Below are positions 1 to 12,114 of a stretch of DNA of 64,000 bases, one piece after another. The number at the start of each line of letters is the position of its first letter. Positions within the stretch are counted from its first letter, which is position 1. A program made the position numbers and the translations under genes. Origin of the DNA: Rehmannia glutinosa (lineage: Eukaryota; Streptophyta; Magnoliopsida; Lamiales; Orobanchaceae); contig JABTTQ020001501.1 in the NCBI GenBank assembly GCA_016081115.2, forward strand, positions 62,001 through 126,000, given 5' to 3'. The notes below the pieces were generated by a model, which did no database searches, had not been told where the DNA came from, and worked only from the letters and a program-made list of their open reading frames with translations.

Positions 1-723
1 GTGGTATAGCTAATATCCGCTGGATTAGTAAATTTTCGGGTTATAGAGTCGAACATTTGACACACATTGCTTCGAATCATTGCCCTATATTAATCTCATG
101 GAATAGGCGGGTGACTCAAAGACACCGAGAGACGAAGGCTATTCCGTTTTGAAAAATGTGGCTAGACGATGAATCTTGTCGACCTTTCATCCAGTAGACA
201 TGGACACACACACCCACAGATTCTCGTCGGAGACCATAAAACTGAAAATCAAAAATATGGGACATTCACTTTTTGCATGGGAGAAAAACATTTTGGAAAC
301 ATCAATCAGTAGATCTCTACTTCAAGAGACCAACTCCAACTGAGTTCAAAAACTTCCACCAACCTTGGAAAATTTGGCAACGACTAAAAGCTTGGAACGA
401 AAAATCGAAAATTTGATGAAAAGGAAAGAGTCCATGTGGTACCAACGAGCCCGAATTAGTTGGATGAAAGACGGGGACAAAAATACGAATTTCTTTCATA
501 AAGTAGCGAGTGGTAGAAGGAAAAGAAACACGATCGAGTGGATCAAAAATGATAGAGGGGAACAGGTAGATGATCCGACACAAATCAAGGGGGTCTTGAC
601 ACAATTCTTCCAAGAGTTATTTAGCTCCACAACTATATCACGGCTTAACAGGCCCTAGACGCCATAGACAACATAATACCAGCCGAACTCAATGCTCGCC
701 TCCACGATACTTTCACGTAAACC

Positions 724-1570
724 GAAATTGTGGAAGCTTTATCTCAAATACACCCCACAAAAGCTCCAGGACCCGACGGTATGCCTGCTCTTTTTTACCA
801 AACATTTTGGCCCTATATGCACTCCGATATCTCTCGTGTCATTTTTGATGTCTTAAACAATGGGGCGGATCCCACCCCGCTTAACAATGCTCACATAGTC
901 TTAATTCCCAAGAAAAATAATCAAGAATCCCCTGAGCGACTTTCGACCTATTAGATTATGCAACGTGATTTTTAAAATCATCACAAAAACTATTGCTAAC
1001 AGGTTAAAAATCGTTTCTCCCCACCTCATTCACTCTAGTCAGTCAGCTTTTGTCCCTAGTCGTCTCATTCGATAATGCGCTAATAGCCTTTGAAATCTTT
1101 CATGCTATGAAACATAGTCTAGCTAAAAACGGGGACTTTCGCTCTAAAGCTCGATATAAGTAAAGCATATGACAGAGTTGAATGGTTTTTTCTGGAGCAT
1201 ACTATGTTGAAAATGGGTATTAATCATAATTTTGTTTCTCTCATTATGCGTTGTGTCTCTACAATTTTCTACTCGGTTCTTACTAATGGTGTTCCTGGCT
1301 GTCCTTTTGTTCCGACTAGAGGCCTTAGACAAGACGACCCCCTTTCCCCATACATGTTTCTACTTTGTGCAGAGGTTTTCTCGGCTCTCACTCGTAAGGC
1401 AGAACTCACAGGCCAAATTCACGGGGCAAAATTTATAGACGTGCGCCACCAATATTGCACCTGTTTTTTGCAGATGATAGCCTTATATTTGGGAGAGCAA
1501 CGATCAAGGAAATAGAGGCGACTAAAGACATAATTAGAGCTTACAGCGAAGCGTCAGGCCAAATGGTAAA
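724..1570 (+). pseudogene. LINE reverse transcriptase, broken
   Basis: Reverse transcriptase core of the LINE, which would copy element RNA into DNA at a nicked target. Visible motifs are KAPGPDGMPALFY (about 767-805), LDISKAYDRVEW (about 1147-1184), GLRQDDPLSPY (about 1321-1353) and the catalytic FFADDSLIF (about 1464-1490). These lie in at least three frames, with frameshifts near 950, 1140 and 1440 and stops between them. The catalytic aspartates are still present, but no continuous protein can be made. This is a decayed pseudogene and not a host gene. Confidence 0.88.
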
Positions 1571-2639
1571 CTTGAAAAATCTGAGGTTAATTTTAGCAGA
1601 GGGGTTCAGGTAGCGGAAGTAATTGGTTTGGCCAGACAATTAGGAGTTCAATTGGTAGACAAGCACGCAATTTACCTCGGGCCCGGTTACGGTTGGTCGC
1701 TCCAAGAAACAAACTTTCCAAACCCTATTAGACAGAGTCAGAAAAAGCTCAAGGACTGGAAAATCAAGAACTTTATCCATCGCGGGAAAGATGATCCTTA
1801 TCAAAATTGTGTCACAAGCAATTCCTACTTTCATTATGAGTTGCTTCTTACTCCCCCAAAATATCTGCAAAGAAATTGATTCTTTAATTGCAATTTGTGG
1901 TGGGGACAGAAAAATGAAGAAAATATAATACACTAGAAGTCTTGGAAGTCACTTTGATACTCTAAAATGGAAGGGGGACTTGGATTCAGAGAATTACACT
2001 CTTTCAATAGGGCAATGCTAGCCAAGCAAGGGTCACGATTAATCCATAACGAATCATATCTTCTGGCTAAAATTATCCAGGCTCGATACTACCCAAAGGG
2101 GGATTTTTGAAGGCGAAAATTGGCCACAACCCCAGCTTCACATGGCGCAGCATTCTAGCCGGGCAAGAAATTCTCCAAAAAGGACTTCGTTGGATGGTGG
2201 GAGATGGTAATAGCATCAAGGCTTGGTCTGATCCTTGGCTTGCACATAATACAAATTTTCGCCCACAACCAAGAAACACAATCATCAATGAGAAGTTAAA
2301 AGTTCAAGACTTTATAAACATGGCTGAACATACGTGAGATGAAAAATGATAAGATACTTGTTTAGCCGTCGGAAGCGAAACAAATTCTGAAAATTCCGCT
2401 TAGAAATTTTTGGGGTCGGATATATTGGCATGGAACCTCAACGCGAACGGAGTTTATTCGGTTAAGTTGGGATACAAAATTGCGGTTCAAATATCCGATA
2501 ATCACAGAAACAGCCCTCGACTTCCGGGGACCCGTCACCGTTGTGAAAATGGATATGGAACCTCAAAATCCCACCAAAAGTTCAAATTTTCCTATGGAAA
2601 ATAGCTACAGGCTCTCTACTGGTCAACACTTCACTCGTG

Positions 2640-3490
2640 AGGAAGTCGACAGGGATTAGCCCCTTTGTAAACGGTGCGGGATAGCAGAAGAAACTATCGA
2701 GCATGCTCTTCGAGACTGCAACTGGGCAACTTTTATTGGCGGGCATCCCTTTTCCGCTTAGACAAGCTTACTAAGGAGGTACATGCATCAATCTCTGACA
2801 TGATGATGGAAATGGCGAAATCAAAAGATGAGGAGGGTGAAGGAATTTTTGCTGTACTAATGTGGGTTATTTGGTACGCTAGAAACATGCTTGTGTTCCA
2901 AGAGAAGAATTTATCACATGTGGAGTGTTTTGCAATGGCTACCAAATGCTACAACTCTTACTAGGCGGCACAAAATCAACGAACCCAATCGCTAATGCAC
3001 CCAATGCATCAGATGTACCCATCAACATGTCAAATACCCCAAGAAGTATTAGAATCTAGCTGGACGCGTCAATTGTTGAAGGTAAAGGAACAGGGATAGG
3101 CGCGGTGCTTCGAGATAGTGAAGGGAACGCGTCACTTGTGCCCATGCAAAATATATTCGTCAAGAGCTTTCGGTAGAGGTAGCGGAGGCGATAGCATGCC
3201 GGGAAGCGCTCAACCTAGCCCATACACACAAACAAACTAAAGCGCGAGTCGGATTGTCTTGCACTTATTTGTGGACTTGAGGAAACTCGGTGAACCTTTC
3301 ATATCTTGGAAGCATCATCGATGATATTCGCACTATTAGTTTACATTTCACATCTATATCGTTTTCTTTATTCCTAGGAAGGCCAATGTTCCAACACATA
3401 ATTTAGCACGAATTACTTTTTCGATTGCTTGTGACTGTCAATATATTGGAGAGGTTCCACCTATCCTCCAACAGTTTGTAACTCTGTAGG
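2640..3490 (+). pseudogene. LINE zinc-binding and RNase H tail, broken
   Basis: C-terminal part of the LINE ORF2. A zf-RVT-like segment, PLCKRCGIAEETIEHALRDC, lies at about 2660-2720. An RNase H start, DASIVEGKGTGIGAVLRDSE, lies at about 3063-3122. The C-terminal stretch around 3365-3490 (PRKANVPTHNLARI, then an SIACD-type motif) is typical of plant L1 tails. Frame changes separate the pieces. The A-rich tail follows about 40 bp downstream. Confidence 0.8.
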
Positions 3491-3799
3491 CCTATGCCTA
3501 GTGTTTGAATGCATTATTCATATTCCTAAAAAAAACAAAAACTAATACGTTCCTTTAGTTTTTCCATTAAACAACAACCAACCAAACACCATTCCAAAAA
3601 AAGAAAAAGAAAACCACATCATACACTATCTACCTTTCCTCCAAAATTTCATTAAAAGACAAATCTAGTTTTACTAATTATTATTATTTTTTTAAAATTT
3701 TATTTACTTCATAAAATCAAATCAGAAAGTGAGTTGTCAGCCTTGTATACAACTTTCGAGAACCCACTTCCCAAATTGACTATTCTTTCTTCTTGGACG

Positions 3800-3979
3800 T
3801 ATATTCTTGATTGGTTGCCCTCATGACAACAAAACTATATACTTAACACTCTTTAGACACTATCCAATAGACAATCCCCATGTTTCTGAAACCCCTTGGT
3901 TCACCACATTTTTAGGAGAATCAAGCCCAGTCCGTTAGAATTAAGGAGAAAAAATAAAGGGAAAAAAACATACACTAGA
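3800..3979 (+). promoter_or_regulatory. Candidate promoter and 5' leader of the XBCP3-like gene
   Basis: A TATA-like CTATATACTT lies at 3835-3844, about 140 bp before the start codon. CCAAT-type sequences lie at 3809-3815 (reverse) and 3864-3868. The leader is A-rich immediately before the ATG at 3980. Upstream, 3541-3800 is AT-rich and shows nothing else recognisable. Assignment is by position and motif only. Confidence 0.4.
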
Positions 3980-6900
3980 ATGAGTTGGTTATTGTTTTTT
4001 GTGCATTTTATTCTGCTGTTTTTCCAAGTGCCCTCTTGCAAATCTTCATCAATTTCTGATCTTTTTGATAGTTGGTGCAAAGAATATGGAAAAACATACA
4101 ATTCTGAGCAAGAAAGAGAGCACAGACTCAAAGTGTTTGAAAAAACTATGAATATGTTAATCAGCACAATATTAGGGCTAATTCTTCTTACACTCTTTCT
4201 CTCAATGCCTTTGCTGATCTCACTAACCATGAGTTTAAGGCCAAATATTTAGGGCTTTCACCTTCTGCAAGTGATTTTGTGATCAGATTGAATAATGGGC
4301 CAGCTGCAATTGATGGGCCCAATTTTGTGCAAGAATCTGATATTCCATCTTCGTTGGATTGGAGGAAAAAAGGGTCTGTTACTGGGGTGAAAGATCAGGG
4401 CAGTTGTGGTATGCCAATTTTTTTTTATTTATATAGCCATTTATTGATTAATTTCTTAATAATGTATCTGCTGTTAATGAAAAATATATGTTTTGATTGA
4501 CCAGAAAGTCGCTATGCTTCATAAAGACTTGTGTTTTAGTTAATTGATTTCGGAAATTGTTCTTCTTTCCTTGCTGCATTGGTATGGAGTCAGATTTTGG
4601 GTTGGGATTTCATTTTTTCTGCGGTTGAATTAAGAATTATTTGATTGTTAAATTAGGAGATAAGGCCAATTATCCTTATTTTTCAAGTTATCTTTTTCGC
4701 ATAGTCAGGATTAAAAAAAAAAGAAAAATTATGTTTTGTGGCACCTTTCTTAAAATCAATCCCAAATTGTGTACTGACTTTGTGTTTCTTGAAATGACAT
4801 ATAAGATATAAGGACCTCATTTTCAGCTACATTTTGCGTATCTGCTTGAATACTTCAATTGGCTCTTCTGCAAGTGTTTGCTCAAGAAAACTTCCCTGAC
4901 AGTCTAGTGGATAACATCTCTAGGTATCATGGTTAAATTAAAAAGTGAATTCAGAGAAATTTAAGATTCATTAATATGGACGGACTAATTATTTTCATTT
5001 TGTAACATTTTCTAAATTTATGAACTAAAACAATGTTCCTAGTTTCCAATTATCTCATTTTTGCGTTCTTTGCTCTTCTTCTTTTGTTCTTTGTTATTCT
5101 TTGCCTTTTGTTTTTAATGGGACACTATGTTCTGATATTCTATGTAGAATATCACAATGTGATCTTGTTTGGTATGCAAAAATACGCCCCAGCGTGGAAA
5201 AGTGGAAATAAGAGGAAAATAAGTAAAATAGGTGAGCTGTAAGTTTAACATGTCTGTCCAGATTTTACATTGGCATGTGAAATGAGATTTACATACTTGC
5301 GCATTTCCGAGATTTTTCCTTCTCTTACTCAGATCTTCATTCTGTGGGTGACTGTAGTTTCATCTTCTCCACTTAGCACAAAGAGCAAGCACTGTATCCC
5401 ACACTGTATACTTTCAAGACACTTTTCCTGATGTTCATACTTAGGAGTGTTTGCAAAAACTTATGCTCTTAGAAGAAGTGATTTATTGTAGTAGAAGTAA
5501 AAGTATTTAAGAATCAAAAGTTGGTAGTGTTGGCAAATAGAATTGGAAGTTGAGAATCAGAAGTTGAGAGTGTTTGGTAAAAAAGTTGTAAAAGTGTTTA
5601 TAACCAGAGCAGAATCAGAAATCTAAAGCACCAATCTCTCTCGCTTGTAGATTATGATTAAATGAAGCAGAATCAAAAGCAGAAATTGGCATTTGCAAAC
5701 ACTAAAAAGTGATTTCTTTCCCTCCAAAAGCTGAGAAGCACATTCTTTTAGTGAGTGCAAACACTCCCTTATGCTTGTTAAATGAATTTTCAGTTATGAC
5801 TTTAATTTTCTTTAGCAAATAGATTGTTGGAATAGTCTAATTCTTGACATGCATTCAACTTGTAGACCTTTTTCCCCACCTTGTTATGTCCGATATATGT
5901 TGAACACTTCTTTCACACCTTATCACAGCCTAATACAGAGATATTAGAAAGAGAACAACTTATGATACTTTATACAGTCTTCATGGTATAAATGCTTCTA
6001 TCTTCAACCTATGGTGCTGCTTCAACTATTATTTGTGCGTCCGCCCTAAATGATGATATCATATTCACCCTTCAACACTGGATATCAAAGATGCAACATC
6101 TTTTAGTACTTGGCTATGTAAAATGTTTACCACTCTAAGCTCATATTGATTCTAATTGCTGTAGTTTTGAAATAGTTAAATCAATAAAAGATGAGAAATT
6201 ACGATCTATATCTAGTGCATACACAAATTAGTACATATAAGAACTTTACAAATACACGAAAATAACTTATTCTCAAGGTTCGTCAGAAGTCATTTGTCCG
6301 TTATCTTTCAGACTACGATTCTAATTGCTTGACATACCTTCGGCTGTAAGAATATTTTGTTTCTTCGAAAAAGGCAGCCATCATTTCAAACTTGTGCTGC
6401 AATTAAGTTAAAAATAGAAGAAGGTAGAAAAAAATGGCCATCTTATTGTGTCTTTGACTCTTTGTTGTGAAGGTGCATGCTGGTCATTCTCAGCCACTGG
6501 TGCAGTCAAGGCATTAACCAGATTAAGACAGGATCGCTTGTCAGTTTATCTGAACAAGAGCTAATCGATTGCGACAAATCTTATAATGATGGATGTGGGG
6601 AGGACTCATGGACTATGCTTATGAGTTCATAATAAAAAATAAAGGGATTGACACTGAGGAAGATTATCCCTATCGAGGCCGAGATGGAACGTGCAACAAA
6701 GACAAAGTAAATCTGCTAAATACCCTCTCCCAAGTTTTAACCACTCTCCTCGCCTTTCTAATTCTATGCCTGTCTGTTAGTCTATTCTGTTTATTTTTTA
6801 TTACTTACATCCGTTATCCCATATTTATGGAGTGGCTACAAACTTCTGCGTATAGAAGAGGTGATATATCCTGTTAGAAATGAAAGTATTTTAGAATCAG

Positions 6901-9261
6901 AAAATGACAGTGTTTGCAAATAGAATTCAAAAGTTGAATAAGTTAAAAGGAAGTGTGTATGGTGAATAAGTTGTAAACTTGTTTTATTAGTGTGTAAAGG
7001 TCAAACTAGATGCAGAAACAGAAATGCAAAGCAACTCTCAAAAGCAAAAGTTAGCATTTGAAGACACTAAAAACCTTTTTTTTTTTTCCCTCCAGGAGCT
7101 GATAATCGCTTTTTTTTTTTTTAAGTGTTTACAAATACTCCGTTAGTTTTGGTTACATTCCAAAAATCTAGATCTTTAGTTTAATATAATTCAGCTTACA
7201 CAATGATATTGTTATTCGCTGGTTTAATATTTCTTCTCTATCTACATTGCAGCTGAAAAGACATGTTGTAACCATTGATAGTTATGCTGATATACCCGCC
7301 AAAAATGAGAAGAAGCTACTTCAGGCTGTAGCAACTCAACCTGTCAGTGTTGGTATATGTGGTAGTGACTCATCGCTCCAGCTTTACTCAGGGGTTGGTG
7401 CTGAGAACCGTTCTCGACACATTTCCTATTAAGGGAGTGTTTGCAAACACTAAGAAAAGTGATTCTCAGCTTTAAACTGAAAAAAAAAATCACTATTTAG
7501 TGTTAGCTTTGCTTTTGTCTCTGCTAATCAAAATCTAAAAGTTGGGAGTAAGCTGATTCTGATTTTTATAAAAGTGCTTTGTTGGTATTTTTGTAAATAA
7601 AAATATGTTTGGTTTTGACATTCTTATCATCAAAAATGAAAAATAATAGAATGGCCTAGGCGGCTTGGTCTACTAGTAATAAGAATTGTGTTTTTGTCTT
7701 CCAAAAGCTCATTTTGAAACTCTTTTTCTCATTTTTTTCCAAACACTTCTAACCTTGATTTTTTAGCTTTTAGCTTCTATTTGCAAACACTACAAACTTC
7801 TGATTCTCAACTACTTTTAGTTTCCGCTGCAATTAATCACTTTTTCAAAAAGCAATTAGAACTATTTGCAAACACTCCCTAAATCATCCAAAGTTAAATT
7901 CAATTCATTAATGTATAAATAAAATGCAGGGAATATTTACAGGGCCATGCTCAACTTCTTTGGACCACGCAGTATTAATCGTGGGCTATGATTCTAAAGA
8001 TGGAAAGGATTATTGGATTATAAAGAATTCGTGGGGTAGATATTGGGGAATGAATGGTTATATGCACATGCTACGAAATACAGGGACTGCAGAAGGGGTA
8101 TGTGGTATCAACATGTTGGCGTCGTATCCTATAAAGACGAGCCCAAATCCACCACCTTCTCCTGCCCCTGGTCCGACCAGATGTAATCTTTTCACTTATT
8201 GTTCGAGTGGTGAAACGTGCTGTTGCGCTCGGCATTTTCTTGGGATATGTCTGAAATGGAGGTGTTGTGAAGCAGTTTCTGCAGTGTGTTGCAAGGATCA
8301 TACTCATTGTTGTCCGCATGATTATCCAGTTTGTGATACTAAAAGGAATATATGCCTTAAGGTTTGTTTTCGACTCTCATAGTCCTTTGATATTTTCTGT
8401 TTCTGCCTTCATAATCATCTTGTTAAATATATGATCATGGTGAGATAATCTAGAATCACTCTTAGAATGATAGTAATCTTTTCAAAAACTTTGTAGAACC
8501 TTTTGAAACTCTTCTGAAAGGTTTATTGATTGCTATCATTACTTATTTGTTCATATTTGTGATTGACTTTTTAATTAGTGCTCAATTTTCAATTTATTGA
8601 CTACTACAATTATAAATAACAATTTAAAAAAACTTTATGTATTTCTTTATGTCAACTGATATGTAAGACAACTTTGCTGCATTTATCACATCATTTTCTT
8701 AGTTTTTGAGGTTGTTCTCGGTAGTGCACTTCAACTTTATAGTTACAGTTGTCCATATTTCAAGTATGCGTTTCCTTCTTAATTTTCATTGTGATCAAGT
8801 TTGTTGTCTACTGCCCCACCCTACTATCATTTTTGTCATTTGCTCCGATTAATTTCAAAATTGGTCCTTTAACTTCGGAGTGGTGGTATTTTGGGACTTT
8901 TTTTTTTCAATTTGCAATTTAGGACTTTAATCTCACATTGAGGATAATTTTTGCAAAAAAATTCAAAAAGTCCGCCACGACAGCAATCCAACCATTTTTT
9001 TTTTTAATTTTTCGCCAAAATTGTCCTAGTGTGCCAAAAGTTATAAACTCACGTCCTAAATTGCAAATTGAAAAAATAAAGTCCCAAAATACCACCATTA
9101 CAAAGGTAGAATCAATCTTGCAATTAAGCCTTTGTCTCTATCATCCTCCAGTTTCTCTTTTTCTTCTCAGTTGATGTTCATTTTGATTTGAATCATTGTT
9201 CCAGCGAATTGGGAATTCTACATTTGTGAAGCCAATTGCGAAGAAAAGCTTGTCCATATGA
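3980..9261 (+). CDS. XBCP3: XBCP3-like papain-type cysteine protease with granulin domain (five exons)
   Basis: Secreted or vacuolar C1A cysteine protease. Exons: 3980-4408, 6473-6706, 7253-7393, 7930-8361, 9205-9261; all introns are GT-AG. Order: signal peptide (MSWLLFFVHFILLFFQ), I29 inhibitor prodomain, mature domain from about SLDWRKKG, catalytic Cys in ACWSFSA (codon 6478-6480), His in LDHAVLIVGY (7966-7968), Asn in IKNSWG (8026-8028), Pro-rich linker, Cys-rich granulin domain (about 8179-8355), short basic tail. The layout and motifs (CSSGETCCCAR, CCPHDYPVCDT) match Arabidopsis XBCP3 as I recall it, about 437 aa. Three single-base losses break the frame: near 4140 (A run), 6508 (GG) and 6596 (G run). 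Allowing for them, exon phases agree and the length is about 431 aa. I infer sequencing errors in a working gene; a recent pseudogene is the alternative. Start chosen because it begins the signal peptide. Confidence 0.9.
5444..5768. mobile_element. Harbinger/Tourist-like MITE in XBCP3 intron 1
   Basis: A 325-bp element bounded by TTA target duplications (5441-5443 and 5769-5771). Its terminal inverted repeats read GGAGTGTTTGCAAA on the left and TGCAAACACTCCC on the right. It has no coding capacity. The TTA/TAA target site and GGGAGTG termini fit PIF/Harbinger MITEs. Related copies lie in introns 2 and 3 and at 11469-11755. The rest of intron 1 (4409-6472) is AT-rich with nothing else recognised. 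Confidence 0.8.
6828..7142. mobile_element. Harbinger/Tourist-like MITE in XBCP3 intron 2
   Basis: Second, more diverged member of the intron-1 MITE family, flanked by TTA at 6825-6827 and 7143-7145. The left end is TGGAGTGGCTACAAAC and the right end ACAAATACTCCG. It fills most of the 546-bp intron, which is therefore largely element-derived. T runs near 7077-7087 and 7111-7122 are internal. Confidence 0.7.
7433..7879. mobile_element. Harbinger/Tourist-like MITE in XBCP3 intron 3
   Basis: Third copy, 447 bp, with TAA duplications (7430-7432 and 7880-7882) and termini GGGAGTGTTTGCAAACACT and TTTGCAAACACTCCC. It is about 120 bp longer than its relatives. The extra central part (about 7640-7700) contains GGCGGCTTGGTCTACTAGT, which resembles a tRNA A-box and may be a nested SINE fragment. 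The copy starts only 40 bp after the splice donor and makes up most of the intron. Confidence 0.82.
8843..9137. repeat. Foldback element in XBCP3 intron 4
   Basis: Two arms of about 80 bp (about 8848-8926 and 9053-9131) are inverted copies of each other. The best-matched part is GGTGGTATTTTGGGACTTT on the left and its reverse complement on the right, followed by a shared CAATTTGCAATTTAGGAC. The central 125 bp is unrelated. It looks like a non-autonomous foldback or MITE-like element; I could not find a convincing target duplication. The rest of intron 4 (8362-9204) is AT-rich. Confidence 0.65.
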
Positions 9262-9558
9262 CTATCAAAACAGTGTGGTTATACCTCTTACAGCAGCGCC
9301 ATTATTGGTTAGCAGAGTTTGTGAAGATGCTACCGTTGTGTTATCGCTATTGATTTATGAATGTTTCTATACAGATCATTGGTTTACAATGATTTAGGAC
9401 TCATATGAGCTCCACATCATGGATTTTTTTGTTTATACATACTGAGATAGCGTATCAGTTGAATAATTTATGTTACGTGTTGTATGGTGCAGATTTGCGC
9501 CTGATACATGTTTAGTTAGTCAGCAGATGTATTGCACACAGACTGTACGATCTCATAT

Positions 9559-9769
9559 ATAGGGGTGACAATTCATGTTATAGTGTAGCACTATTGTGTT
9601 TTCGTGTTATCTGCCTTATTTTATCATAAATATAACAGCAATTGTAATTTTAACTAAATTCATAATTCTGTGCTTTTGTGTCGTGTTCTTGTCGCGCTGT
9701 ACCGTGCCTTATCGTGTCATTTCTAATTCGTGTTTACAATTATGTCGTGTTGCCCATTGCCGCCCCTAG
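9559..9769. mobile_element. hAT-type MITE with 8-bp TSD
   Basis: A 211-bp element flanked by TCTCATAT (9551-9558 and 9770-9777). Its ends are TAGGGGTGACAAT and ATTGCCGCCCCTA, the classic hAT MITE termini. The 8-bp target duplication also fits hAT. The interior is GTGT-rich and non-coding. It lies about 300 bp downstream of the XBCP3-like stop codon. Confidence 0.8.
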
Positions 9770-9777
9770 TCTCATAT

Positions 9778-11468
9778 TCTACTAATGTGGCATTGTTTTT
9801 CGTTTCTGGATTATGGTAACGGTTTCTGGGTAATCAATGAACAATTACGACGTTTAGCATGTTTTAGATAAGTAGCACCATTTGATGCCTGAAAACAAGG
9901 AAAACTGAATCATTTGGTACATTACCTTCACAAAGTGCTTGGGAGAGAAGATGATCTTTATAAATAACCCCCCAAAAAAAAAAAAAAAAAAAAAATGACA
10001 ACCTAAACACCTGACAGGCTGTGCCTGTGATACATGCAACACTTTCAAGGTCTATTGGAAAGTAACAAGTATGAAGTATGAACTGAACTGTTGTCTCTGG
10101 TTTCCAGTTACAGACAGACTAGTTGTTAAAATAAGACATCTCAATTCTCACACTTCAGTTCAAGCAATGTCTTGTATTGAAATGCCCAAACCTTCCAGAT
10201 ACATGCAACATCTCACACTTCCAGATACATGTTGGGATAATTATAAAAATGCCCCTAAGATTTGGGCTAATTATAAAAAAACCAAGAGGCTTTTGAAAAT
10301 TACAAAAAAAAAAACCTTCGATGTTTGATTGTGTCTTAAATTTAAGGGGACAACTGAAATATTTGATAAACGTAAGGGGAGCTTTTGACATATTTTTGCA
10401 TACGAAAGGAGAAACGTAAGACGGATCAAACCTTAAAGGCTTTTATTGTAATCTCCAAAAATTTTTTTTTTTTTTTTTTTTTTGTAATTATCCCTAACCA
10501 TAAACATCTCACACTTCAGTTCAAGAAATGTCTTGTGCTGAAACTTGTTAATACCTGGATTTCTGTAGGGTCACGCTTCTATACGGTGCGACGGTAGTTC
10601 TAGCATTTCAGGGCACAAATTAAGAGCGAAACCAAAGCTATAAAGCATCAACTTGGACAAACCAGATCCCCTATTCGAATCCTGTTTCATCTGTTGTTTG
10701 ATGAAATAGAATTTGGAATAGAAAGATCTCAAATCCAACTTGGAGGGCTCGGAGGAAATAAAACCTCAATGCTGAATGAATCAACTTAAGAGACATTACA
10801 CTAATACATCTTAAGTGATCACAAATATGAAAAAATGCATGTCTTTAAGCACTAGAGATTTGTTTTGACTAAAAAACTAGAATCCAGAGGTAAGTTTCAT
10901 AAGTGATAGGTTGTGTCTTGTTATAAAGCATCACATGGCTAACAAGCTCCTCCACACCTATTATTTAGTCTGAATTTTAGTCAACATACTAGAATCAATT
11001 ACCAAACCCCAGACTGCTATAACAAAAAGACAACACTTCAAAATTATGGTCACATACTGTACAAGTATACACAACCAGTTCAAAGAACAACTGGAACATC
11101 ACAACATTGGTTTTTCTTCCTTAATTTTTGTTTTTCCCGTGTCTATGAATCCTATTCGTTGATGCCTTCAATAATCTGTCTTCTAAACTACTAGCTCCTC
11201 CAAGAAACACGATCAAAAATCACGCTCGTGAAGCTTATTTTGAAAACCAACAATTCACAACATACATATATTCACTCAAACTGCCATCTAGTCCTTACAT
11301 TGCAACATATGACCATACTACTTCACTAATTTCACTTTTCCTAATTATGGACTAAAACAGAAAACCAATCACCATAGTTGTCCTCATTTTACAACCTGTA
11401 CCCGATAAAACCTACAAGCAAGAGTAGAACATATATGAGGCACAGCCTCAACGATTAGAGAAGAGTTA
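9778..11468. other. Intergenic DNA between XBCP3-like and LON-domain genes
   Basis: No gene is supported here. Contents: a 23-bp A run (9971-9993), a foldback-like segment (10224-10496), a duplicated 'ctcacacttcagttcaag' motif (about 10149 and 10508), and AT-rich sequence from 10560 to 11468. A short B-box-like TTCGAATCC at about 10674 has no convincing A-box partner. The 3' part (11000-12114) must include the 3' UTR and terminator of the minus-strand LON gene, but no signal can be pinned down. Confidence 0.6.
10145..10545. repeat. Direct repeats flanking a foldback-like insert
   Basis: About 35 bp around 10149-10182 recurs at about 10508-10541 (shared core TCACACTTCAGTTCAAG, then AATGTCTTGT). 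Between them lies a segment with ends GGGATAATTATAAAAA (10224) and TAATTATCCC (10487-10496) and long A and T runs. This could be a MITE-like insertion beside a local duplication. The boundaries are approximate. Confidence 0.4.
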
Positions 11469-11755
11469 GGAGTGTTTGCAACTTGCAAACACTAAAAAAA
11501 AAAAAAAAAATGTAATTCACAACTTTTAGCTGGAAAAAGTGATTGCAAATGCCAGTTTCTACTTGTGATTCTGTTTCATTTACTACACATACATAAAACA
11601 CTTTTACAACTTATCCACCAAACACTATCTCTTAACTTAATCAATTTTCAATTCTTATTTTGCAAACAATACTAACTTCTGATTCTCGTTTACTTGCCAT
11701 TTCCATAGCAATAAATCACTTCCTCCAAAAGCAAAAAGTGTTTGCAAACACTCCC
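11469..11755. mobile_element. Harbinger/Tourist-like MITE downstream of LON gene
   Basis: Fourth copy of the family found in the XBCP3 introns. The left end is GGAGTGTTTGCA after TTA (11466-11468) and the right end is TTTGCAAACACTCCC before ATA, so the target duplication has decayed by one base. The interior is AT-rich with an A run near 11494-11510. It lies about 360 bp past the stop codon of the minus-strand LON gene. Confidence 0.75.
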
Positions 11756-12114
11756 ATAGAAAACAAACCTTGATAATCTCTGGTGAAACCACACCTTTAC
11801 AAGCAGTATAATAAAGTAGTTCAATCATCAATCATCGTCACCATGACGATTCGACTTTCAACTCAGGACAATCAGATTCCTGCTCAAGAAATTCAACCCT
11901 TTCACACTCACCATAATTTCAAGAAACAAGTAAACTGATTATATGATCCAAGAAAGCTGCAAACAACGCAATCGAATAACGAACTCAATTTATCTATTAG
12001 ACATCATTGTTTACATATGAAAATAATTATGCGTGTATTAGTGCATAACGGTAACAAGTTACACATATCACTAATCAAAGAAAACAATACCCGTCATCTC
12101 TCATCTCCAAATCG

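Larger units (their letters stand above)
1..3540 (+). mobile_element. L1-type LINE remnant, 5' end outside window
   Basis: A non-LTR retrotransposon read on the + strand. The order seen is the end of an apurinic endonuclease domain (SNHCPI, about 70-95), reverse transcriptase (about 730-1520), a Cys/His zinc-binding segment (about 2660-2720), an RNase H-like domain (about 3060-3490) and an A-rich 3' end (3528-3540). This order is standard for plant L1 elements. The frame is broken many times, so the copy is dead. The A-rich end lies about 440 bp upstream of the XBCP3-like start codon, so the LINE sits next to that promoter. No target-site duplication can be tested because the 5' end is off the window. 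Confidence 0.88.

Noticed and set aside
5033..5242. Membrane-protein-like frame in XBCP3 intron 1
   Set aside because: Lies wholly within a T-rich intron; the Phe/Leu-rich peptide reflects base composition.
10620..10690. Possible tRNA gene or SINE from a TTCGAATCC B-box
   Set aside because: No A-box at the right spacing and no cloverleaf; a single B-box-like word is expected by chance.
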